Notes: generated by a model not told the origin, from the sequence alone. A stretch of 64,000 nucleotides of DNA from ZC4RG17 sp036259475 (GCA_036259475.1 DATABS010000059.1:15486-79485); one strand, 5' to 3'. Positions 43,657 to 53,088 are shown, counted from the first letter of the stretch. Made by a program: numbers and translations.

Positions 43657-45715
43657 CGATCGTCACCTCCAGGTTTCCTAGGTCGTCGACCTCGATGCTT
43701 CCTCCCGGTCCGACCACTACCGTGGATTCGCGCTCTTCGACGACGCACGGGCCTTTGAGGATCGTGCCGGGGACGAGGCTGTAGCGGTCGTAGACGTCTC
43801 CGGTCACGAGGCCTTTCGCCTCGGCAAACCACATGGGGCGCGTTCCCTTGTGCGGGTTGTCCATCGAGGTGACGACGTCGCCGACTTCCGGCCGCGGAGC
43901 GGGGCCGCTGACGCGGACACGCCAGGTGAGAACCTCGGCCTCCACATCCGGCGGCCGGGAGCCGAAAAGTCGGAGGTATTCGCCGAGGAAGCGATCGTTC
44001 ACGAGGTCACCGTCGAGCTCGTCGGGATCCGGGGTCAACTCCACGGTGATGCTGTCGCCCTGGCCCTCGTATCTGATGTCGGCGGCGATGAGGATCGACA
44101 TGCCGGTCGCGCCGGCCCCCGCGGCCTCGAGCTCGCTCCTGCCGTTCTGAATCATGATGTCCACGGCGTCTCGCAAGCCACCCCAGTCGACTCCCGACAC
44201 CTTCGATGGCAGGCTGCGGGCGAACTCGAAAGAGGGCGGCGCAGTGAGCATGCCGAAAGCCGAGCCGACCCCGGCATGAGGTGGAAACACGAGGCGGGCG
44301 ATGCCCAGGGCACGGGCGACACCCCACGCATGAACAGGTCCGGCGCCGCCTGTCGCGACGAGAGTGAACGGCCTCAGGTCCTTCCCCCTTTCGATGGCAT
44401 GCATGCGGGCCGCGTTCGCCATGTTCTCGTTCACCACCCGGTGGATGGCGGCTGCGGTGTCGATGGGGGACAAGTCGAGGCTCCGTCCCAGGCTCGCGAC
44501 GGCCGCCTGGGCGCCGTCGGAGTCGAGTTTCATCTTGCCTCCGAGGAAGAACTCCGGGTTGAGGTAGCCGAGGACGAGGTCGGCATCGGTCACGGTGGGC
44601 TGGTCGCCACCTAGCCCGTAACACACGGGTCCGGGATCCGAAGCGGCGGAGTCCGGGCCTACCTTGGGCAGCCCGAAGGTGCCGATGCGGGCGATGCTTC
44701 CGCCCCCGGCTCCGATCTCGAGGAGGTCGACGACCGGCACCCGGATCGGCATGCCGCTCCCTTTGGTGAACCGGTACACCCTCGCCGCTTCGTGCTCCCG
44801 GGCGATGAGAGGTGCGCCTTTCTCCACGAGGCCCGCCTTGGCGGTCGTCCCGCCCATGTCGAAGGCGAAGACACTTCGGCCGCCGTCCTGGGAGCCGAAG
44901 AACGCCGCTGCCAACACCCCGGCGGCCGGACCCGACTCCAGGAGGCGGATGGGGAACTTGCGGGCTGTGTCGGCGGTGGCGAGCCCCCCGGTGGACAGCA
45001 TGATGTGGAGGGGAGCATCGATCCCGCTGGCTTCCAGGTCCTTTTCCAGCCGATGCAGGTACCGGTCGAAGGTGGGAAGCACATAGGCGTTGGCGACGGT
45101 CGTGGAGGTTCGGTGGTACTCGCCTACCTCGGGCGAAACGTCGCTGGAGATCGTGACCGGAACTTCGGGCAGCTCCCGCCTGAGCAGCTCGGCGGCCGCC
45201 CGCTCGTGCTCCGGATCGCGGTACGAGTGGAGAAACGACACGGCGATGGCCTCGACCTCGTTCTCTCGCAGCGACGGAATGAGGGCGGCGACCTCGTCCA
45301 GGTTGATCGGCCTATCAACCGTCCCGTCCGCCAGGACCCGTTCGTCGATCCCGTAGCGCCGGCGGCGCGGCACGAGCGGCTCCGGCATCTGGATGAACAG
45401 GTCGTACATGTCGTAACGCTGCTCCTTACCGGAGGTCAGCACGTCCCTGAAGCCCTTTGTGGTGATGAGGGCAATGACCGAACCCCTCCGTTCGATCAGG
45501 GCATTGGACACCAGCGTCGTGCCATGCACGACCTCGGTCACGTTCTCGTGCGGCCACTCGGCGAGTAGATCGCCGATTCCCTGGGCCACCCCGGCGGCCG
45601 GATCGGGATAGGTGGTGAGGGTCTTGGCGGTCGCCACCAGTCGGTCGCCCTCGTGGAGAACCAGGTCAGTGAATGTGCCGCCGATGTCCACGGCGACGCG
45701 GAGAGATTCGGTCAT
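43649..45715 (-). CDS. hyuA: hydantoinase A/oxoprolinase family protein
   Basis: 688 residues. The actin-like ATP-binding motifs VAVDIGGTFTDLVLHEGD at the start and FDMGGTTAKAGLVEKG in the middle are clear, with GAGGGSIARIGTFGLPKVGP as the conserved phosphate-loop region. Partner of HyuB. ATG 45715; a MarR-type palindrome lies 22 bases upstream in the gap shared with the divergent SDR gene. Confidence 0.92.
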   Translation of the reverse strand: MTESLRVAVDIGGTFTDLVLHEGDRLVATAKTLTTYPDPAAGVAQGIGDLLAEWPHENVTEVVHGTTLVSNALIERRGSVIALITTKGFRDVLTSGKEQRYDMYDLFIQMPEPLVPRRRRYGIDERVLADGTVDRPINLDEVAALIPSLRENEVEAIAVSFLHSYRDPEHERAAAELLRRELPEVPVTISSDVSPEVGEYHRTSTTVANAYVLPTFDRYLHRLEKDLEASGIDAPLHIMLSTGGLATADTARKFPIRLLESGPAAGVLAAAFFGSQDGGRSVFAFDMGGTTAKAGLVEKGAPLIAREHEAARVYRFTKGSGMPIRVPVVDLLEIGAGGGSIARIGTFGLPKVGPDSAASDPGPVCYGLGGDQPTVTDADLVLGYLNPEFFLGGKMKLDSDGAQAAVASLGRSLDLSPIDTAAAIHRVVNENMANAARMHAIERGKDLRPFTLVATGGAGPVHAWGVARALGIARLVFPPHAGVGSAFGMLTAPPSFEFARSLPSKVSGVDWGGLRDAVDIMIQNGRSELEAAGAGATGMSILIAADIRYEGQGDSITVELTPDPDELDGDLVNDRFLGEYLRLFGSRPPDVEAEVLTWRVRVSGPAPRPEVGDVVTSMDNPHKGTRPMWFAEAKGLVTGDVYDRYSLVPGTILKGPCVVEERESTVVVGPGGSIEVDDLGNLEVTIDG

Positions 45716-45735
45716 GGCTGGTCGGGCAACGCTAC

Positions 45736-45753
45736 CATCTCAACATCAAGATA
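45736..45753. promoter_or_regulatory. putative MarR-type operator in the hyuA/SDR divergent gap
   Basis: CATCTCAACATCAAGATA, with ATCT/AGAT arms around an A/T-biased centre. It carries the same TCAAGATA/TTAAGATA half as the site at 41398 and lies 20 bases from the hyuA start and 43 from the SDR start, so the MarR at 41447 could control both units. Confidence 0.45.
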
Positions 45754-45796
45754 CTTTGCCCTCCCGGTCTTCGTCACATCATGGTGGTTTCGACGC

Positions 45797-46549
45797 GTGT
45801 GGGAGATTGATCTCTCCGGGACCACCGCGCTCGTAACCGGAGCGAGTCGGGGAATCGGTCGGGCGATTGCGCTGGGTCTGGCTGAAGCCGGCGCGGACGT
45901 CGTGGTGACCGCCCGTTCGGAGGGTGATCTCGAGTCGCTGGGAGAGGAAATCAAACAGAGAGGTCCGGCGTCCCTGCCCTTGGCCGCGGATCTCGCCGAC
46001 GGGGACTCCATCGGCGAACTGGTCCATCGAGCCTGGGGATGGAACGAGGGCCTCGATGTGCTGGTCAATGCCGCCGGGATCATCATCCGGCGCGATCCGC
46101 CCGACGCCACCGGAGACGACTTCGACCAGGTCATGGCGGTCAACCTGCGGGCTCCGTTTCTCTTGACCCAGGCGATCGGGTGGCAGATGCGTGACCGGGG
46201 GACGGGATCAATCGTGAACGTGGCGTCCGTGGCGGGTGAGGAAGTGACCGGGGCCTCGCTGATCTATCAGGCGAGCAAGGCAGGCCTCGTCCATCTCACC
46301 CGGGGATTCGCCTCCCGGTTGGCTCCGAGTGTGAGGGTGAACGCCGTTGGGCCCGGATACATCCGCACCAGCTTGAACGAAGAGTGGCTGAGCAATGCCG
46401 ACAACGCCCGCTATGTGAAGGAACGTACCGCCTCGGGCCGGGTCGGAGTGCCAGAGGACGTCGTGGGGGCGGTCGTGTTCCTCGCCTCACCGGCCGCTTC
46501 CTATGTGAACGGCCAGCATCTCAGGATCGATGGAGGATGGGGCTTCTAA
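45797..46549 (+). CDS. short-chain dehydrogenase/reductase
   Basis: 250 residues from GTG 45797; the open frame begins earlier, but upstream residues have no SDR homology. TGASRGIG is the cofactor motif, VNVASVAGEEVTGASLIYQASKAG carries catalytic Ser and YQASK, and the C-terminal YVNGQHLRIDGGWGF is typical of FabG-like dehydrogenases. First gene of a plus-strand operon with an EamA transporter, aminotransferase, HpaI aldolase and luciferase-like enzyme. Confidence 0.88.
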   Translation: MWEIDLSGTTALVTGASRGIGRAIALGLAEAGADVVVTARSEGDLESLGEEIKQRGPASLPLAADLADGDSIGELVHRAWGWNEGLDVLVNAAGIIIRRDPPDATGDDFDQVMAVNLRAPFLLTQAIGWQMRDRGTGSIVNVASVAGEEVTGASLIYQASKAGLVHLTRGFASRLAPSVRVNAVGPGYIRTSLNEEWLSNADNARYVKERTASGRVGVPEDVVGAVVFLASPAASYVNGQHLRIDGGWGF

Positions 46550-46552
46550 CCG

Positions 46553-47467
46553 ATGGGGATCCTCCTGGGGCTGACTGCGGGACTGTGTTTCTCGGTAGCG
46601 TCGATCCTCGCCCGGTTCGGCATGCGACTTCGAAGCCGCGACGACGGCCTCTTCATGAGCATCTTCATGAATCTCCTGGTCCTCGGCGGGCTGACCCTGA
46701 TCACCGACCTGCCGAGGTGGGACACGGCCGGGGTGGCGGCTCTCGCCGCCGGGGGCGTGCTCGGCACCTTCGGCGGCCGGGCCACGAACCTGCGGGCGGT
46801 TCGAATCATCGGTCCCAGCCGGGCCAACGCATTCCTCACCGGGGGCCCGCTCGTGGCGGCGATCGGGGGATGGATCGTGCTGGGGGAACGAATCTCCCTT
46901 CTGGGCGGCGCCGGAGGACTGTTGGTGATGGCCGGCCTGTACCGCATCATCCGGTCGCGAACCACCGCCGTCGCCGTGACCCCGGCGGGGGCAGTCGCGC
47001 CCGACGACACGCCGGGACCCAGGCTCGACCCGTCCCTGGGCTTTGCGCTGGCGATGGCAGCTCCCGTCCTCTTCGGTCTGGCCTTCGTCTTTCGCAAGTG
47101 GGGTCTGGGGCACTATCCCACGGCAGTGGGGGGAGCCTTCATAGGTGCCGCCGCCGCCATCACCATGCAGCTCTTCGGCGACACCTTCGCCGGCCAGGTC
47201 GGCCGGCGGCTGCGGGAGAACATGCGGCGGATTCCGTGGTGGTTCGTGGGAGCGGGTGCGTTCACGAGCGCCGCCCTGATCGCCCAGTTCTTGGCATTCG
47301 GTTACCTGCCCGCCTGGGTGGTCAGCCTGCTCCAGGGCACCCAGGTCCTGTGGACGCTCCTGCTGGCCGCGGTCGTTCTCCGGCAAGAAGAGAGGATCGA
47401 CGGGAATCTGATGATTTCGATACTGCTCGTCTTTGTCGGCGTGACGGCGATCACCAGCCAATACTGA
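46553..47467 (+). CDS. EamA/DMT-family transporter
   Basis: 304 residues with about ten hydrophobic helices in two EamA repeats. The first opens GILLGLTAGLCFSVASILARF, the second begins near residue 158 (LDPSLGFALAMAAPVLFGL). Three bases after the SDR stop. Probably exports or imports a metabolite such as an amino acid or keto acid of the operon. Confidence 0.85.
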   Translation: MGILLGLTAGLCFSVASILARFGMRLRSRDDGLFMSIFMNLLVLGGLTLITDLPRWDTAGVAALAAGGVLGTFGGRATNLRAVRIIGPSRANAFLTGGPLVAAIGGWIVLGERISLLGGAGGLLVMAGLYRIIRSRTTAVAVTPAGAVAPDDTPGPRLDPSLGFALAMAAPVLFGLAFVFRKWGLGHYPTAVGGAFIGAAAAITMQLFGDTFAGQVGRRLRENMRRIPWWFVGAGAFTSAALIAQFLAFGYLPAWVVSLLQGTQVLWTLLLAAVVLRQEERIDGNLMISILLVFVGVTAITSQY

Positions 47468-47474
47468 GGCCCCG

Positions 47475-48641
47475 ATGAAGCCCCTCTCGAAGTCAGTCGG
47501 CTCCCTTCAGCGCTCGGGGATCCGAGCCGTGATGGACATCGCCTTCCGGCGGCCCGGCGTCCTCCGCCTCGAGGTGGGCGATCCCGACTTCCCCACGCCG
47601 CCGCACATCGTCGAGGCGGCGGCCCAAGCCGCCCGGGCGGGCTACACCCATTACACACCCAGCCGGGGGCTGCCAGAGGTACGGGAGGTCATGGCCGACA
47701 AGCTGACGCGCCTGAACGGCATCCGGACCGGTTCCGATGACGTGGTGGTCGCCGCCGGCGGGGGTCACGCCCTCTTCTCGGTATACCAGGCCCTGGCCGA
47801 TCCGGGCGACGCGGTGCTGGTGCCCGACCCGGGCTGGCCCAACTACCGCACGATCGCGGGGCTGTGTGGATTGGAAGTGGTGGGTTATCCGCTGGAGCGG
47901 GAGCACGGATTCCTCCCCGACCTGGAGCAGTTGGATCGCCTCATGTCGACCTCGGGCATCAAGTTCGTCGTGCTCAACAGTCCCAGCAACCCAACCGGTG
48001 CCGTTTGGCCCCGCTCGACGATCGAGTCGATGGTGGAGCTGTGCTCGAAGCACGACGTCTATCTGGTGGCCGACGAGTGTTATGAAGCGATCGTCTTCGA
48101 CGCCGAGCACGTCAGTCCGGCTTCGTTCGACCAGAGCGGACGCACCGTGAGCGTCTTCACCGTCTCCAAGACCTACGCCATGACCGGATGGCGGGTGGGT
48201 TACGTCACAGGCTCGAACCAGGTGGTGGAATCGGTGGGAAAGGTCGTCGAGAATTCGGTGTCGTGTGCCAGCGCCGTATCGCAGAAGGCGGCGGAGGCGG
48301 CCATCGCCGGCGATCAGTCCGCGGTGGAGGAAATGGTCGCCGAGTACCGCAGCCGCCGGGACCTGGCCATGGCAGAACTGGGCGAGGCCGGGCTCTCGGC
48401 GAACCGGCCTGGAGGAGCGTTCTACGTGATGGTGGAGGTGCCGGCCGACGACACGGTCGTCTTCGCGATGGAGTTCGTCGACGCCGAGGAAGTCACCGTG
48501 GCTCCCGGAGAGGCATTCGGGCATGGAGGAGCCGGAATGGTGCGATTGTCCCTGGCGAGCGATCGCCAAACGATCGCCGAAGGCATCCGGCGCCTGGGTC
48601 GCTTCGTTCATGGGAGCAGGGACGGAATGGCGTCGGGATGA
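47475..48641 (+). CDS. class I/II PLP-dependent aminotransferase
   Basis: 388 residues of the aspartate aminotransferase fold. VVLNSPSNPTGAVW gives the cofactor Asn, VADECYEAIVFD the Asp and Tyr contacts, and SVFTVSKTYAMTGWRVGY the Schiff-base Lys232 with the Arg following. It would convert an amino acid into a keto acid; the HpaI-type aldolase encoded next (4-nt overlap) could cleave or decarboxylate a related keto acid. Start ATG 47475. Confidence 0.88.
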   Translation: MKPLSKSVGSLQRSGIRAVMDIAFRRPGVLRLEVGDPDFPTPPHIVEAAAQAARAGYTHYTPSRGLPEVREVMADKLTRLNGIRTGSDDVVVAAGGGHALFSVYQALADPGDAVLVPDPGWPNYRTIAGLCGLEVVGYPLEREHGFLPDLEQLDRLMSTSGIKFVVLNSPSNPTGAVWPRSTIESMVELCSKHDVYLVADECYEAIVFDAEHVSPASFDQSGRTVSVFTVSKTYAMTGWRVGYVTGSNQVVESVGKVVENSVSCASAVSQKAAEAAIAGDQSAVEEMVAEYRSRRDLAMAELGEAGLSANRPGGAFYVMVEVPADDTVVFAMEFVDAEEVTVAPGEAFGHGGAGMVRLSLASDRQTIAEGIRRLGRFVHGSRDGMASG

Positions 48642-49393
48642 TTGCGAGCCCGACCCGGAGTGCGCTGATGGAAGGCAGAACGGCGCTGGGCTGTTTCGTC
48701 CGCTCGCCCGACGCCACTTTCGCCGAATTCGTGGCCACCCGAGGCTGGGACTTCCTGGTCTTCGACGGCGAGCATGGCTCGATCACGCCGGGCGACGTGG
48801 CCGACTTGGCCCGGGCGTGCGAGGTGCGCGGCGTCACACCGATGGTGCGCGTCCCCACCACCGAGCGTTCAGTCGTGCTGCGCTGCCTGGACGGCGGGGC
48901 CGGCGGGCTCCACTTTCCCTGGGTCAACGACGCCGACGAGGCTCGCCGGGCGGTGTCATACGCCAAGTACGGGCCCCTCGGCACGAGAGGCCTGGCCGGC
49001 AACAGATCCACGGACTGGTCCGTGGCTCCGCAAGCAACGGCAAACGCCAATGACAACACTCTCGTCGTGATCCAGGTCGAGACCCGCGAGGCGGTGCAGG
49101 ACATCGAACAGATCTGTGCCGTCGAGGGGGTCGATGTCGTCTTCGTTGGCCCTTCCGATCTTTCACAGAGCCTCGGTGTGCCGGGAGACTTCGGTCATCC
49201 ACTCCTGGTCGGCGCCATGGAGGAAGTGGCGGACGCAGTCCATGCTGCACAGAAGGTCTTCGGGTTGTACGCCGGAACGCCCCAGGGCGCCGAACGCGGA
49301 ATCGAACTGGGAGCGCGCTACGTCGCCACCGGGGTCGAGTCGCTGTTGGGTCCCGCCATGGAGGCGTTCTTGTCCGCCGTCTCCCCCGGGTGA
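48638..49393 (+). CDS. HpcH/HpaI-family class II pyruvate aldolase
   Basis: 251 residues from ATG 48638 (ATGA overlap with the aminotransferase stop). FLVFDGEHGSITPGDV carries the active-site His/Glu region, MVRVPTTERSVVLRCLDGG the substrate Arg, and VVIQVETREAVQDIEQI with VFVGPSDLSQSLG the metal-binding Glu and Asp. These enzymes retro-aldol cleave 4-hydroxy-2-keto acids to pyruvate and an aldehyde. It fits a pathway degrading a transaminated side chain. Confidence 0.88.
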   Translation: MIASPTRSALMEGRTALGCFVRSPDATFAEFVATRGWDFLVFDGEHGSITPGDVADLARACEVRGVTPMVRVPTTERSVVLRCLDGGAGGLHFPWVNDADEARRAVSYAKYGPLGTRGLAGNRSTDWSVAPQATANANDNTLVVIQVETREAVQDIEQICAVEGVDVVFVGPSDLSQSLGVPGDFGHPLLVGAMEEVADAVHAAQKVFGLYAGTPQGAERGIELGARYVATGVESLLGPAMEAFLSAVSPG

Positions 49394-49415
49394 GATCCGT
49401 CGTGGGTGAGAAAGA

Positions 49416-50291
49416 GTGAAGGTCGGCGTGCAGCTGCCGGAGGTGGAGCGTCGGGTGAGCTGGCCCGAGCTCGCCGACATGGCGCGGCTCATCGAGTCAC
49501 TCGGGTTCGACTCGATATGGGTGGGTGAGCACCTGTTGTATGAGGAGGAGGGAAACCGCCTCGGCCCTTGGGAGGCGTGGTCGGTGCTGGCGGCTCTTGC
49601 CGCGGTGACGGAGCGGGTGGCAATCGGGCCGCTGGTGGCAGCGCTGCCTTTCCACAACCCAGCCCTCTTGGCGAAACAGGCGGCGACCGTTGACGAGATC
49701 AGCGGCGGCCGGTTGATCCTCGGGGTGGGCGCCGGTTGGAATCCCATCGACTTCAAGGGCTTTGGTCTGCCCTACGAACGGCGGGTCGAGCGCTTCGCCG
49801 AAGGGTTCGACATCGTTCGCCGGCTGTTGGCGGGGGAGAGGCTGGATCACATCGGAGAGTTCTACCGGCTCGAGGGCGCTGAGCTCTTGCCGCCGCCTCG
49901 TCCCGGCGGTCCGCCGCTGATGATCGGCTCCACCGGGAGCCGGATGCTGGAGATCACTCTTCCATACGTCGCGATGTGGAATTCCTGGTATCGCCATTTC
50001 GACAATCGGCCCGAGCAACTGACGCCGCTTCTGACGCGCATCGACCAGGCCTGTCGCCGTGTCGGTCGCGATCCTGAGTCCCTGGAACGGTCGGTGGCAT
50101 TGCTCCTCAAGTTCGACGAGGAGCCGAGCCGCCGTTCCAGCGGGTTCCAGCCCATCGCCGGAACCCCACGGCAGATGGCGAATGTGCTCGACCGGGTGCG
50201 GGACCAAGGGGTGTCACATGTGCAGTTGGTGCTGGATCCGATCACGGCCGAGTCGATCGAGGGGGCGGCCGAGGTCAAGGATCTGCTGTAA
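49416..50291 (+). CDS. luciferase-like monooxygenase (LLM class, F420-type)
   Basis: 291 residues. GVQLPEVERRVSWPELADMAR, GFDSIWVGEHLLYEEEGNR, LAALAAVTERVAIGPLVAALPFHNPALLA and GRLILGVGAGWNPIDF are standard LLM blocks, closest to the small actinobacterial F420-dependent type. GTG 49416. Last gene of the SDR-to-LLM operon; a promoter-poor 103-base gap (50292-50394) follows. Confidence 0.86.
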   Translation: MKVGVQLPEVERRVSWPELADMARLIESLGFDSIWVGEHLLYEEEGNRLGPWEAWSVLAALAAVTERVAIGPLVAALPFHNPALLAKQAATVDEISGGRLILGVGAGWNPIDFKGFGLPYERRVERFAEGFDIVRRLLAGERLDHIGEFYRLEGAELLPPPRPGGPPLMIGSTGSRMLEITLPYVAMWNSWYRHFDNRPEQLTPLLTRIDQACRRVGRDPESLERSVALLLKFDEEPSRRSSGFQPIAGTPRQMANVLDRVRDQGVSHVQLVLDPITAESIEGAAEVKDLL

Positions 50292-50394
50292 CGCCGCTGA
50301 TTCGCCTCCCGGGCCGCAAAGCACCTGACCGCGCGGAATGCGAGCACGGCGTGTGGCTACTGTGTGAACGCTCATCCCCGGTACGCTCACAGTC

Positions 50395-50700
50395 ATGGGA
50401 AGAAACCGGACCAACGAGCAAGAGGCGAACAAGAAGAACCGCCTCTCCATCAGGAACATCTGGAGGCTGGCGCTCCTCGTGATCGGCGTCGTCGCCGTCA
50501 TCCAGCAGCTGCAAAAGCCGCGTCAGGAACGGACGTGGCACGGAAAGGTGGGCGATCTGGTGCCCTACGACTTCCGGATTCCCACCGCCGAGCGGATCCG
50601 CGCCGCGTACTGGAACCCGAAAGGGCCTTTGCTGCCCAGCAAGGCGTTTGGCGTCGGTTGGGCGGTCAACCTGGGTGCGCTGAAGCGGCTGGTCACCTGA
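50395..50700 (+). CDS. small membrane protein with a DUF5808-like tail
   Basis: 101 residues. A Lys/Asn/Arg-rich N-terminus, one hydrophobic helix (LALLVIGVVAVIQQL, residues 25-40), then a C-terminal region DFRIPTAERIRAAYWNP...PSKAFGVGWAVNLG. The YWNP...FGxGWxxNxG pattern resembles the DUF5808 domain of actinobacterial membrane proteins. Function unknown. ATG 50395. Confidence 0.65.
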   Translation: MGRNRTNEQEANKKNRLSIRNIWRLALLVIGVVAVIQQLQKPRQERTWHGKVGDLVPYDFRIPTAERIRAAYWNPKGPLLPSKAFGVGWAVNLGALKRLVT

Positions 50701-50710
50701 CCGAAGTTAC

Positions 50711-51049
50711 CTAGGACAGAGTCCACCCGGCGAGGAAGCCACGGCGCCTGAGGGCTTGGTCACGGTTTGCGTAGGGACGCCAACCGCGTCGGGTGACTGC
50801 CCGGTCGATCCAACGGATGAGGCCATCCGCGCCGGCGTCGGCGGCGAGCCGACGAGCCTCCGATACGGACTCGGCGCGGTCCGAGGCTCCGACGGGGAGG
50901 GCGCGGGCGGCGGCCACCAGGAAGGTGACCAGGTAGAGACGCACCCTATCCGTCTCCAGTCCGTCGCCACCGTCTCGACCTTGCCGACTCCTTCCGGGGT
51001 CAGACTCCAGCAGGGTGAGGATCGCATCGACCCACTCCTCCATCCGCAC
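50711..51049 (-). CDS. hypothetical protein
   Basis: 112 residues; no family recognised. Sequence is Arg-rich with DRVRLYLVTFLVAAARALPVG in the middle and RRGWRPYANRDQALRRRGFLAGW at the C-terminus, compatible with a small soluble helical protein. GTG 51049, alternative ATG 51043. Codon use looks normal for the window, and it lies alone between the DUF5808-like gene (convergent) and the DrrAB genes (51123 onward), 73 bases from the latter. A spurious frame cannot be fully excluded. Confidence 0.5.
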   Translation of the reverse strand: MRMEEWVDAILTLLESDPGRSRQGRDGGDGLETDRVRLYLVTFLVAAARALPVGASDRAESVSEARRLAADAGADGLIRWIDRAVTRRGWRPYANRDQALRRRGFLAGWTLS

Positions 51050-51122
51050 ACTCGAGCATGCCGCGAGCGTAGCCGGAGGAGGCGTCCCCTAACCGCTCCT
51101 GCCGAGCGGAAGGTCAGGTCCG

Positions 51123-51968
51123 TTACTCCTTGCGGTGGTAGAGATACATCGTCAGCGGCCCGAACACGGCCAACAGCCCGGCGCTGATGAGCAGCACGGC
51201 GGTGATCGACCCGCCCACCGGTGTGCCGTGGGTCAGCCCCCTCACCGCAGTGGTGAGGATCGAGATGGGGTTGACCCTCACGAACGCCTGGAGCCAGCCG
51301 GGGAGCGTCTCGATCGGGACGAACACGTTGCTGAGGAACGTCAGGGGGAACATGACCATGTTGCCGGCGGCGAACACGGCGTTCTCGGAGCGCATGACGA
51401 CTCCTAGCACCATCCACACCCACGACAGGCTGAACGAGAACACCAGCAGCAGGCCGAGGGCGGCGGCGACGCCGGCCGCACCGGCGCCAGGGCGGAATCC
51501 CAGTGCCAAACCCAGGGCCAGGATCACCGCCGTCGCCAGGGCATAACGGGCGGCGTCGGCCACGAGGGGTCCCACCAAGGTGGCCGGTCGCCAGATCGGC
51601 AACGACCGGAACCGGTCGTGGATGCCCCGCGTCAGATCACGGTTGAGATTGTGCCCGGTGTACATGCTTATCCAGGTGACCTGCATGACGACGATGCCGG
51701 GCAGCACGTCCTGAAGGTAGGCGCCGGTGGAGCCGGCCACCGCACCGCCGAACAGGTAGGTGAACATCAGCAGCATCATCACGGGGAACACCGTCACGTC
51801 CATCAGCTGCTCGGGGATGTGCTTGATCCGCAGCATCGCCCGCCAGGCGAACGCCCTCACCGTCGCCGCCGTCGAGGGGCGGGGAGGACGGGCGCCGGCG
51901 GGGAGGGTGACCTCGAGAATCTGTCCCGGGTCCGTCAGCGTGGCATCGAGCGGGGTGGTGGTGGTCAT
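51123..51968 (-). CDS. ABC-2 type exporter permease (DrrB-like)
   Basis: 281 residues from ATG 51968. About six hydrophobic helices with the ABC-2 pattern PGIVVMQVTWISMYTG and FLSNVFVPIETLPGWLQAFVRVNPIS, typical of DrrB. ATGA overlap with the ATPase gene upstream. Together they should export a hydrophobic compound, as DrrAB does with daunorubicin; the natural substrate is unknown. The frame extends further upstream only as antisense to the ATPase. Confidence 0.88.
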   Translation of the reverse strand: MTTTTPLDATLTDPGQILEVTLPAGARPPRPSTAATVRAFAWRAMLRIKHIPEQLMDVTVFPVMMLLMFTYLFGGAVAGSTGAYLQDVLPGIVVMQVTWISMYTGHNLNRDLTRGIHDRFRSLPIWRPATLVGPLVADAARYALATAVILALGLALGFRPGAGAAGVAAALGLLLVFSFSLSWVWMVLGVVMRSENAVFAAGNMVMFPLTFLSNVFVPIETLPGWLQAFVRVNPISILTTAVRGLTHGTPVGGSITAVLLISAGLLAVFGPLTMYLYHRKE

Positions 51969-52948
51969 GCGACGTTCTCCTCTGCGGCTTCGGCGGCGGG
52001 CTCGGCGGGACGACCGGTCAACGCCAGGAACACCTCGTCCAGGCTGGGTTGGCCGAGCGAGAACTCGCTGACGGCGACACCGCCTCCCGCCAACTCGTTG
52101 AGGGCCCTGGTGACCCGGTCGGGTTCCGACACCCTCGCCGACAAGGCGACCGGGTCGGACTCCAGGTGCACGGGAATCTGCAGGGAACGCTGCAGGATGT
52201 CGGCGGCGGCGGCCCGGGAGTCCCGGTCGGCCAGGCGCACATGGAGGATCCCCGCCCCCACCGAGGCTTTCAGCTGCCCGGAGGTGCCCTCGGCGATCAG
52301 GCGGCCCCGGTCGATCACTGCGATGCGGTCGGCCAGCTTGTCGGCCTCGTCGAGGTACTGGGTGGTGAGAAGCACGGTTGTCCCCGTCGCCACCAGGGCC
52401 CGGACGATGTCCCACACCTGACCCCGGCTGCGGGGGTCGAGGCCGGTGGTGGGCTCGTCGAGGAACATCAGATCGGGCGTCACGACGATGGAGGCGGCGA
52501 TGTCGAGCTTGCGGCGCATGCCTCCCGAGTACTTCTTCACCTGCCGGGTGGCGGCTTCGCCCAACCCGAACGCCTCCAGCAGGGCACGGGCCCGGGCTTC
52601 CGCCCCGCTCGGGTTGAACCCGAGGAGACGGGCCACCAGCGTGAGGTTTTCCAGGCCGGTCAGGTCCTCGTCCACCGAGGCGAACTGGCCGGTGAGACTG
52701 ATCCGGCCCCGAACGGCATCCGCCTCGCCGACGACGTCGTGTCCGAACACGCGGGCGTGGCCGGCGTCGGGGATGAGTAGCGTGGCCAGGACGCGCAGCA
52801 GTGTCGTCTTGCCCGCCCCGTTGGGCCCCAGGAACCCGTACACGCCGCCGCCGGGTACTGCGAGGTCGACACCGTCCACGGCCCGAATCGACCCGAAGGT
52901 CTTGACGAGTCCGGAGGCCTCGACCGCCAAAGCATTGTCATCACTCAC
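51965..52948 (-). CDS. ABC exporter ATPase (DrrA-like)
   Basis: 327 residues. Walker A GPNGAGKTTLLR, signature YSGGMRRKLDIAASI, Walker B LMFLDEPTTGLDPRSRGQVW, switch His region LLTTQYLDEADKL. The C-terminal extension of about 100 residues (GGGVAVSEFSLGQPSLDEVFLALTG) is the DrrA-type regulatory tail. Start ATG 52948; the opposite-strand DUF2461 gene is divergent. Confidence 0.9.
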   Translation of the reverse strand: MSDDNALAVEASGLVKTFGSIRAVDGVDLAVPGGGVYGFLGPNGAGKTTLLRVLATLLIPDAGHARVFGHDVVGEADAVRGRISLTGQFASVDEDLTGLENLTLVARLLGFNPSGAEARARALLEAFGLGEAATRQVKKYSGGMRRKLDIAASIVVTPDLMFLDEPTTGLDPRSRGQVWDIVRALVATGTTVLLTTQYLDEADKLADRIAVIDRGRLIAEGTSGQLKASVGAGILHVRLADRDSRAAAADILQRSLQIPVHLESDPVALSARVSEPDRVTRALNELAGGGVAVSEFSLGQPSLDEVFLALTGRPAEPAAEAAEENVA

Positions 52949-53088
52949 GTTCCATCCTTCGTTTTGGCGTGAGGCTAGAGGCTTGCATGAACCCGAGGTC
53001 GAAGAAATTATTCCCTGGCGCCGATGCCCCGCCAGGTGGGTTCGGTGGGCCTGCCTGGACGAGTGAGCCGAAGGGTAGGCTCCGGGTC

